64,000 nucleotides of DNA from Erythrobacter litoralis HTCC2594 (lineage in GTDB: Bacteria > Pseudomonadota > Alphaproteobacteria > Sphingomonadales > Sphingomonadaceae). A program made the translations under genes and the position numbers. The stretch lies in the NCBI RefSeq assembly GCF_000013005.1, contig NC_007722.1, positions 1,431,501-1,495,500 on the forward strand. The letters run 5' to 3'. Under the pieces are notes generated by a model that saw nothing but the letters and a program-made list of their open reading frames with translations, ran no database searches and had not been told where the DNA came from. Positions 53,603-64,000 of the stretch are shown in pieces; within the stretch, counting starts at the first letter, position 1, and each line of letters starts with the position of its first letter.

Positions 53603-54523
53603 ATGACTGCGAGCTGGAAACTCACCGCCTTTGCGCCGAAGCCCGTGATACAGTCCGCGCTCCTCGCGCATGACGAGGCGTGGGACTGGGACGATGCGGT
53701 GGTCATCTCGGGACGCGAAGTGGCGGAAGACCGGCCCGAGGACTGGGTGCTCGAATGCTGGTACCCGCGCCGACCGACCAAGGCGGACAAGCAGGCGGCC
53801 GCCGCCCTGTTCGCGGGCGAGGCTCCGCCTTTCGAAGTCGAGAAACTCCCGGAAGAGGACTGGGTGACGCTCAGCCAGCAGGGCGTCGAGCCGATCCGGG
53901 CGGCGCGCTTCTACGTCCACACCCCCGACTTCCCGCCTGATGACACACCCGGCACGGTCAACTTCGCGATCCCCGCCAGCCAAGCCTTCGGTACCGGCCA
54001 GCACGAGACGACCGCCGGATGTCTCGCGATGCTGGACCTGATGAAGCGGCAGGGCGTTTCAGCGCGCAACATCGCCGATATCGGCACAGGCACTGGGCTG
54101 CTCGCGTTCGGCGCCTTGAGGCTGTGGCCACATGCTACGATGACCGCGACCGATATCGACGCGAATTGCGTGCCGGTCATCGAAGCCAATGCCGCCACCA
54201 ACGGCATCGCGCAGGGGAGCGGGCCGGGCGAAATGACGATGATCGTCGCTGCGGGCACCGACCATTCGCTGATCGCTGCGCGCGGCCCCTACGACTTGCT
54301 GATCGCCAATATCCTCGCCGGGCCGCTGGTCGATCTGGCCGGGGATTTCGCCGCGCATGTCGCTCCTGGCGGGCATCTGCTATTGGCAGGGCTGCTGGAA
54401 ACACAGGAAGCGCGGGTGCGCGCCGCTTACCGGCGTGCCGGATTTCGCCTCGCCAAGAGGCTCGTGAACGGAGACTGGTCGATCCTATGGATGCGAAAGC
54501 GTATCGGACGCAACGCGGGCTGA
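53603..54523 (+). CDS. prmA: Ribosomal protein L11 methyltransferase
   Basis: PrmA trimethylates lysines of ribosomal protein L11. The 306-residue protein has an N-terminal substrate-recognition domain (EDWVLECWYPRRPT), then the linker and methyltransferase domain: IPASQAFGTGQHETTAGCL, the SAM loop IADIGTGTGLLAFGALR, and LLIANILAGPLVDLA with the NILA motif of PrmA. Loss of PrmA is tolerated in many bacteria. The next gene starts 37 bases before this stop, in another frame. Confidence 0.93.
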   Translation: MTASWKLTAFAPKPVIQSALLAHDEAWDWDDAVVISGREVAEDRPEDWVLECWYPRRPTKADKQAAAALFAGEAPPFEVEKLPEEDWVTLSQQGVEPIRAARFYVHTPDFPPDDTPGTVNFAIPASQAFGTGQHETTAGCLAMLDLMKRQGVSARNIADIGTGTGLLAFGALRLWPHATMTATDIDANCVPVIEANAATNGIAQGSGPGEMTMIVAAGTDHSLIAARGPYDLLIANILAGPLVDLAGDFAAHVAPGGHLLLAGLLETQEARVRAAYRRAGFRLAKRLVNGDWSILWMRKRIGRNAG

Positions 54524-55215
54524 AGCCCTGGTTCGGCGGTACGCTCCGGATCCTCGGCATCGCGGTCGGCGCATTGCTGCTCCTCGTCCTGGCCTTCCTG
54601 CTGTCGGCCTGGATCGGCAGTTCGATCCCGCGCAATGCCGGGTGGACCGAACCCGAGGCCGGCATTCCGGTGATGATCGAGACGAACGGCCTCCACACCG
54701 GAATCGTCATGCCGGTCGTCAGCCCCCTGAAGGATTGGCGCGAGACCTTTCCGACCGCCGGCCGGCCGCGCGAGGATGGCTGGATGCCCACCCACATCGC
54801 GGTCGGCTGGGGCGAGAAGGAGGTATTCCTCAATACGCCGACATGGACGGATCTCGATCCGGCCGTCGCCGCCAACGTGGTATTCGGGGGCGGTGAAGGC
54901 CTGCTGCGGGTGGCGCATTACGTCCGGCCGCAGGCCAGCGAGGATTTTCGCTGGATCACGCTTCGTCCGGAAGAATACACGCGCCTGGTCGAGCAGGTCG
55001 AAGCGGCACTGCCCCCTGTGCCGCTCGCCACGCCGCGCAAGAGCTATACGAGCTACCAGCAACACGCCGTCCATTTCGACGCGACCGGCCGCTACACGCT
55101 CACCAACACCTGCAACCAATGGGTCAGCGACACCCTTGCGGAAGCGGGAATCAAGATCGGCACCTGGACACCGCTCGCGGGCGGCGTGATGAAGTGGATA
55201 CCCGAGGGTGAATAG
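54487..55215 (+). CDS. TIGR02117/DUF2459-family membrane protein
   Basis: A 242-residue protein with one N-terminal transmembrane segment (about residues 20-45) and a periplasmic domain. It shows ETNGLHTGIVMPVVSP, AVGWGEKEVFLNTPTW and the terminal TLTNTCNQWVSDTLAEAG that define the DUF2459 family. The cysteine, histidine and tryptophan there resemble a papain-like fold, so peptidase or amidase activity is possible but unproven. Its ATG lies inside prmA with a 37-base overlap. Confidence 0.82.
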   Translation: MDAKAYRTQRGLKPWFGGTLRILGIAVGALLLLVLAFLLSAWIGSSIPRNAGWTEPEAGIPVMIETNGLHTGIVMPVVSPLKDWRETFPTAGRPREDGWMPTHIAVGWGEKEVFLNTPTWTDLDPAVAANVVFGGGEGLLRVAHYVRPQASEDFRWITLRPEEYTRLVEQVEAALPPVPLATPRKSYTSYQQHAVHFDATGRYTLTNTCNQWVSDTLAEAGIKIGTWTPLAGGVMKWIPEGE

Positions 55216-55241
55216 CCAGCCAAAACTACGAGGGGCCCGCC

Positions 55242-56045
55242 ATGCACAATGACTACACCACCATCACCGTCGAAAAGCGCGGCGAGGTCGACTGGCTGAC
55301 GCTCGATCGGCCCGATGCGCTCAATGCCATCACGCTCGACATGGTGGCGGAGCTCAACGACTATTTCGGACGGCTCTACAACGACGGGTCGGTGCGCGTG
55401 GTGGTGATGCGCGGTGCGGGCAAGGCCTATTGCGCCGGGCTCGACATCAAGGAGCGGCAGGGCGAAGATCAGGAATTCCCCTTCGGTGGCGGGTTCGGAT
55501 TCCAGGGCTTTCTCGCCGATGTCTATGTGAAGATGCGCCGTTGCCCGCAGGTGATCCTCTCGCTGGTGCACGGACCGGCATGCGGCGGCGGGTTCGCTTT
55601 CGCCCTCGCCTCCGATATTCGGCTGGCGGGTGAGAGCGCCCGCATGAATGCCGCTTTCATCAAGATCGGCCTGTCCTCATGCGACATGGGTGTGAGCTAT
55701 TTCCTGCCGCGCCTGGTCGGGCAATCCATTGCCAGCGAGCTGATGCTGACCGGGCGTTTCATCCATGCCGAGCGTGCGTTGGCCGTAGGGCTGGTTTCCG
55801 AAGTCGTGCCGGACGACCAGTTGGAGAGCGCAGCGCAAGGCTGGATCGACGACCTGCTCGCCGCCTCGCCAAAGGGCCTGCGCATGACCAAGGAAGGGCT
55901 GCAGATCGCCACCGATGCCGGCAGCCTCGAAGCCGCCATGGCGATCGAGAACCGCAACCAGCTGATGACCAGCGCCAGCCCCAATTTTCATGAAGGCATG
56001 CGCGCCTTCCTCGAAAAGCGGAAGCCCGACTACACGCCCGACTAA
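55242..56045 (+). CDS. Enoyl-CoA hydratase/isomerase family protein (crotonase)
   Basis: A 267-residue crotonase. Oxyanion-hole segments are GAGKAYCAGLDIKER and LVHGPACGGGFAFALASDIRL, followed by AFIKIGLSSCDMGVSYFLPR and the C-terminal FLEKRKPDY. The catalytic glutamate expected after the second segment is in a divergent position (KIGLSSCDMG), so whether it is a true hydratase or another crotonase is not certain. A good gagggg site precedes the ATG. With the acyl-CoA synthetase and ETF-QO it supports beta-oxidation. Confidence 0.88.
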   Translation: MHNDYTTITVEKRGEVDWLTLDRPDALNAITLDMVAELNDYFGRLYNDGSVRVVVMRGAGKAYCAGLDIKERQGEDQEFPFGGGFGFQGFLADVYVKMRRCPQVILSLVHGPACGGGFAFALASDIRLAGESARMNAAFIKIGLSSCDMGVSYFLPRLVGQSIASELMLTGRFIHAERALAVGLVSEVVPDDQLESAAQGWIDDLLAASPKGLRMTKEGLQIATDAGSLEAAMAIENRNQLMTSASPNFHEGMRAFLEKRKPDYTPD

Positions 56046-56111
56046 TGCGGAACATCGCAGCGCGGAGCGCTTTGATCAAGCATCAGCCCCAACAGCAGAG
56101 CGAGATTTCCC

Positions 56112-56783
56112 ATGGCCAAGACCCTCCTCATCACCGGCGCATCGAGCGGCATCGGTGCCGCCACTGCCAAGGCCGCTGCCGCTGCCGGATGGAATGTCGC
56201 ACTGCTGGCGCGATCGGGCGACAAGCTCACCGATCTTGCCAATGAGATTGGCGACGCAGCGCTACCGATCCAGGCCGACGTCACCGATCGCGGCGAAGTG
56301 ACGAGCGCGGTCGAGCGGACGGTCGATCGCTTCGGCGCGCTCGACGCGGTGTTTGCCAATGCCGGGACCGGCGTCAACAATCCGGGCATCGAAACGGGTG
56401 ATCCGCAGGAATGGCACGACATGATCCATGTCAACATCCTCGCCGTGCTCTACACCGCCCATGCGACGCTACCCGAACTGCGCAAGACCAAGGGCAACTT
56501 CATTGTCACCGGCTCCAAGGCCGGGCGCGAGCACTTCAAGGGCTCTGTCTACAGCGCGACCAAGTGGTTTGTGCACGGTTTCGCGGGCAATCTGGCCGAG
56601 GAGATGCGCGAATTCGGCGGACGCTGCTGCGTGATCTCGCCCGGCATGGTCAACACCGAGTTCTTCGACGAGCCCAAGCCTACCAAGCTCCAGCCCGAGG
56701 ATGTGGCAGACGCAGTCGTCTTCGCACTCAACCAGCCTGACACTTCGGCGGTGCGCGAAATCCACATGATGCCCAACGATTGA
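56112..56783 (+). CDS. Short-chain dehydrogenase/reductase
   Basis: A 223-residue SDR: TGASSGIGAATAKAAAAAGW at the N-terminus, ANAGTGVNNPGIE, and VTGSKAGREHFKGSVYSATKW with the catalytic serine, tyrosine and lysine. ISPGMVNTEFFDEPKP follows. It is shorter than usual at the C-terminus and so belongs to the group of clan-41-like SDRs with unknown substrate. It lies 66 bases after the crotonase gene, probably in the same transcript. Confidence 0.88.
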   Translation: MAKTLLITGASSGIGAATAKAAAAAGWNVALLARSGDKLTDLANEIGDAALPIQADVTDRGEVTSAVERTVDRFGALDAVFANAGTGVNNPGIETGDPQEWHDMIHVNILAVLYTAHATLPELRKTKGNFIVTGSKAGREHFKGSVYSATKWFVHGFAGNLAEEMREFGGRCCVISPGMVNTEFFDEPKPTKLQPEDVADAVVFALNQPDTSAVREIHMMPND

Positions 56784-56825
56784 TGGGCGATTGCGCAGCG
56801 CGGGCTTCGCTCATAGAGCGCGCGC

Positions 56826-57332
56826 ATGAAATACGACGATGCTTCGTGGCATTATGACGGCACCTTTCCCGACGACCTTCCCAAGGAGGCGGGCGCGACG
56901 CATATCGGGATGTATTTCGCCTGGGCCGTCCTCTCGGACCTGACGAGCGACGAATTCGCGGCGGATTCTGCGGAAGCGATCCGGCAGGTGAAGACCTACG
57001 GCCAGACGCCGGGCCAGTGGATGCTCGCGCACTTCGACGGCGTCTTCACCAGCGACGACCTCGATGAGGAAGGCAACGTCTTCACCCGCGCCTATTATGC
57101 CGACGACGACGGGATGCGGCACGGGGGGCATTCGTACTACGACGATTACCACGTGCAATTCCGCATCGGCAAAGGGGATTTCTACCGCGTGTCCGACAGG
57201 TGGTCGAACTTCTACCACCTGCGTTCCCGGCTCGATGCGCGGCTGGCGATCTTCCGGCAGACCGGGAAGCTGGTCCTGCCCAAGGGCGAGACGCTCAAAA
57301 TCGACGGCAAGCCGGTGGTGCCGCCCGGCTGA
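56826..57332 (+). CDS. Uncharacterised cytoplasmic protein
   Basis: A 168-residue soluble protein of unknown function, rich in aromatic and acidic residues: YDDASWHYDGTFPDDLPKEA, HIGMYFAWAVLSDLTSDEF and YYDDYHVQFRIGKGDFYRVS. Phrases like these occur in a small conserved family (I believe DUF7832) found in many Gram-negative genomes. There is no signal peptide. It converges with the CinA-like gene, whose stop codon directly adjoins this stop. Confidence 0.7.
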   Translation: MKYDDASWHYDGTFPDDLPKEAGATHIGMYFAWAVLSDLTSDEFAADSAEAIRQVKTYGQTPGQWMLAHFDGVFTSDDLDEEGNVFTRAYYADDDGMRHGGHSYYDDYHVQFRIGKGDFYRVSDRWSNFYHLRSRLDARLAIFRQTGKLVLPKGETLKIDGKPVVPPG

Positions 57333-57820
57333 TCAGCGCGACAGCACCTGTTCGAGGAATTCCAGCGCGGCGCGGGTGAAAGCCTGCATATTGGCGATGC
57401 GATCGTCGCTGCCTGTTTCGGTTACTCGGGTGAACTCGCCCGCCGGCCCCACGACTGCGACGCAACTGCGCCCGGCAGGAGCGCCGCTCGGGTGGCTCGA
57501 TCCGCCGACCGAACCGCTCTCGGCAATGCCCCATTCGGCCCCGAAATTGTCGCGGATCGCGCGGGCCTGGAGCAGCGCATAGTCCTCGCTCGTGCCGCGC
57601 ATACCGCGATAGGCTTCTCGCGGCAGGACGAACAGCACATCGCGGGCGCGCAGCGAATAGACCACCCCGCCCCCGACGAAGAAGTCGAGCGCGCCAGGGA
57701 CAGTGAGCAGCGAAGCGGCCATCAGACCACCGGTCGCTCCGTCGGCAACGGCGACTTTCTCTCCCTTCCCTCGCAGGCGATCAGCGATACGCAGGGCCAT
57801 GGGCTGCAGTTCTTCCAGTA

Positions 57821-57824
<4 letters not shown>
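57333..57824 (-). CDS. CinA C-terminal-domain protein with altered catalytic motifs
   Basis: A 163-residue CinA-domain protein related to nicotinamide-nucleotide amidohydrolase PncC, which recycles NMN to nicotinate mononucleotide. The fold is clear from VAVADGATGGLMAASLLTVP and SGSVGGSSHPSGAPAGRSCV. However, the family motif AES-x-TGG, with the catalytic serine, reads ADGATGG here. The YSNxxK motif, with the tyrosine and lysine, reads YSLRARD. Deamidase activity is thus doubtful. The GTG start at 57824 overlaps the beta-lactamase stop as GTGA. It is the last gene of the recN-ligA run. Confidence 0.78.
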
Positions 57825-61918
<4,094 letters not shown>

Positions 61919-61919
<1 letters not shown>

Positions 61920-63583
61920 CACACCCCCTCCAGCAAGCGATCCGCCTGCGCGCGTGCTTCGTCGGTGATCTCGGCTCCGCTGAGCATGCGCGCGATCTCT
62001 TCCTGGCGCCCGGCCTCATCCAGCCGCTCGACCGATGTCTTCGTCACCGTCCCCTCGGAGGACTTGGCGATGCGGTAGTGCGTGCCGCCGCGCGCCGCGA
62101 CCTGCGGTGAGTGCGTCACCGCCAACAATTGCCCGTCCTGCGCCAGTCGCGCGAGCCGCTCCCCGATGGCGCTCGCCACCGCGCCGCCGACGCCGCGGTC
62201 GATCTCGTCGAAGATCACCGTCGCCGCCCCGCCCTGCTCAGCCAGCGCCACCTTGAGCGCGAGGATGAAGCGCGAGAGCTCACCTCCCGAAGCGATCTTG
62301 GCGAGCGGCGCGAAGCCTGCGCCGGGGTTGGTCTCGATCAGGAATTCGACCGCGTCGATCCCTGCCGCGCCCCATTTCTCCGCCGGCAGTTCCTGCACGT
62401 CGGTACGGAATTGCGCGGCGTCGAGTTTGAGCGGCGCGAGTTCCGCCGCCACCGCCGCGTCCAAGCGTTGCGCCCCATTTATCCGCGCTTCATGCAATTG
62501 CCGCGCCGCGGTGCGATAGAGCTCCCCCTTCTCGCGCTCGGCGGTCTCCAGCGCGTCGAGTTCCGCTTCGCCGCCTTCGATGGCATCGAGTGCCGCGCGG
62601 AATTCGCGCATCTTGCGCGGCAGTTCGTCGACTTCGCAGCGATGCTTGCGAGCCAGCGCGCGCAGTTCGAACAGCCGCGTCTCGGCGGCGTCGAGCGCGG
62701 CGGGATCGTGCTGTAGCGCCTCGGCGGCCGCTTCCAGCTTCTCCTCGGCCTCGGTCGCTTCGATCACGGCACGGTCGAGAGAAGCCAGCGCTTCGGCCAG
62801 CAGCGGATGTTCCCCGCCGATCCGGTCGAGCCGCCGCGCGGCGCTGCGCAATTGCGCCAGCGGCGCGTCGCTGCCGTCCCAGACGTGGCGCAATTCCTCG
62901 AGGTCGCCCGCCAGCCTCTCGCCCTTCTGCATGTCGGCGCGGGCATTGGCGAGCCGCTCCTCCTCGCCCGCCTGCGGTTCGAGCGTCGTCAGCTCGGTCA
63001 GATGCGCCAGCAGCAGGTCCTGCTCGGCTTTCGCTTCTTCGATTTCTTCTTGCGCTTTGCGCAAGGCTTCGCTGGCGCGCTGCCACGCCGTCCACGCCTG
63101 CGCGACCGCCTCGACATCACCACCCGCATAGCGATCGAGCAGCACCCGGTGCCCGCGCGGATTCACGAGCCCGCGATCGTCATGCTGGCCATGCAGTTCG
63201 ACCAGCGCACCGCCGATTTCGCGCAGCAGCGCCACGCCGACGGGCTGGTCGTTGATGAACGCCTTTGATCCGCCATCGGCCTTCAGCTGCCGGCGGATCA
63301 GCAGCGGCTCGCCCTCTTCGATTTCGAGGTCGGCATCGTCCAGCGCTGCGGAAAGAGTGGACGGGAGGCGCGCGAACTCGAAACTCGCGGTGACGCTGGC
63401 CTTGTCCTCTCCGGCCCGCACCAATCCGCTATCCGCTCGATTGCCAAGGACCAGCCCCAGCGCATCGAGCAGGATCGATTTGCCCGCCCCCGTCTCGCCG
63501 GTAAGAACGCCCAACCCGCGCCCGAAGTCAAGCTCCAGCGCCTCGATCAATACGATATTGCGGATGGAAAGCCGGGTCAGCAT
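61919..63583 (-). CDS. recN: DNA repair protein RecN
   Basis: RecN is an SMC-like ATPase that acts on double-strand breaks with RecA. The 554-residue protein has Walker A GVLTGETGAGKSILLDALG, a long coiled coil from about residue 150 to 370, then ASGGELSRFILALK (signature) and VIFDEIDRGVGGAVASAIG (Walker B), ending with GTHYRIAKSSEG. It stands first in a run of five overlapping genes. Upstream are two short palindromes but no clear SOS box. Confidence 0.95.
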
Positions 63584-63686
63584 ACAGGCCGCAGTCTCTA
63601 GACCAAGCCGCGCGGCGCGTCACCGTTGGTAATTGCGCAATTCCACCGCGTTGCGCGCAATCAATGACTTACTTGCGCGCGAGCGA

Positions 63687-64000
63687 TCAGCCGCCGAGTT
63701 GCGTCGGCGCGTGATCGCCGATCAGTTCGTAGGCTTTCTCGTACCATTCGCTGCCCGGATAATTTGCGCCCAGAACGGCGGCATATTTCTTCGCTTCGGT
63801 CGGAATACCGAGCGCGAGGTTCGATTCGGTCAGGCGATAGAGCGCTTCGGGCGCGTGGCTGGTGGTCTGGTAATCGTCGACCACGTTCTGGAACCGGATC
63901 ACCGCCGCCGCCCATTTGGCAGTGCGCTGGTAGAAGCGGCCGATTTCCATTTCCTTGCCGGCCAGGTGATCGTTGACGAGATCCATCTTGAGCCGGGCGT
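63687..64000 (-). CDS. bamD: BamD outer membrane assembly lipoprotein, C-terminal part
   Basis: The last 104 codons or so of BamD, the TPR lipoprotein of the BAM complex that inserts outer-membrane proteins. EIGRFYQRTAKWAAAVIRF, VVDDYQTTSHAPEALYRLTE and NYPGSEWYEKAYELIGDH are the C-terminal TPR repeats, which bind BamA. The signal peptide and N-terminal repeats lie beyond the window edge. The stop is at 63687. recN follows at 63583, on the same strand. The gene order bamD-recN is common in alphaproteobacteria. Confidence 0.88.
   Translation of the reverse strand, partial: ARLKMDLVNDHLAGKEMEIGRFYQRTAKWAAAVIRFQNVVDDYQTTSHAPEALYRLTESNLALGIPTEAKKYAAVLGANYPGSEWYEKAYELIGDHAPTQLGG

Overview
The window reads as a chromosomal segment of an alphaproteobacterium, most likely order Sphingomonadales, family Erythrobacteraceae. 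The reasons are its high GC content, the protein sequences themselves (DnaE, IlvD, EtfQO, SdhCDA, PurF, GuaB), an alphaproteobacterial type of LexA box, and palindromic intergenic repeats of the kind common in sphingomonads. I found no rRNA, tRNA, CRISPR array, prophage or classical insertion sequence. Gene density is very high and no gap without a gene exceeds about 180 bases.

Left part (1-6619, all on the minus strand): partial nnr, a small lipoprotein, ilvD, a formylglutamate amidohydrolase-like gene, ispE, a DUF559 nuclease-like gene between inverted repeats, and ETF:ubiquinone oxidoreductase. From 6709 to 12587 the genes lie on the plus strand: a divergent uracil-DNA-glycosylase-like protein, a soluble lytic transglycosylase, moaB, a Ca2+/cation antiporter, an SPL-like radical SAM gene behind a LexA box, and a YbjN-domain secreted protein. 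From 12608 to 22836 the minus strand carries an acyl-CoA synthetase, dnaE, a glutathione peroxidase and a LolD/LolC-E type lipoprotein exporter. purF, an SDR and a PilZ protein follow on the plus strand.

Middle part (25653-43996): a serine hydrolase coupled to a cyclopropane-fatty-acid-synthase-like gene, a photolyase, a YdjM-like membrane hydrolase, an EF-hand lipoprotein, 2-oxoacid:ferredoxin oxidoreductase (korB/korA), an HSL-type esterase with rppH, an RsmB-like methyltransferase, guaB, an M28 peptidase, 3-hydroxybutyrate dehydrogenase and a YpfJ-like metallopeptidase. Right part (44036-64000): a BlaI/M56 signalling pair with a visible double operator, a cyclophilin, a ClpP-like protease, sdhCDA (no sdhB next to it), prmA, a crotonase, two SDRs, and a tightly overlapping minus-strand run recN - WYL/TerB-like gene - ligA - class A beta-lactamase - CinA-like gene. 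Partial bamD lies at the right edge.

The most interesting signal is a set of short palindromic repeats. One family occurs as inverted doublets without cargo (2820-2904, 18997-19078, degenerate at 36775-36856). It also occurs as an exact 32-bp inverted pair tightly bracketing a 98-codon GIY-YIG nuclease gene (53203-53577). A second, unrelated repeat pair brackets a DUF559 (Vsr-like) nuclease gene (4489-4970). A third palindrome of exactly 90 bp sits in frame inside ligA, and a fourth lies between korA and korB. Together they suggest nuclease-associated repeat units resembling, but different from, the RAYT/REP systems.
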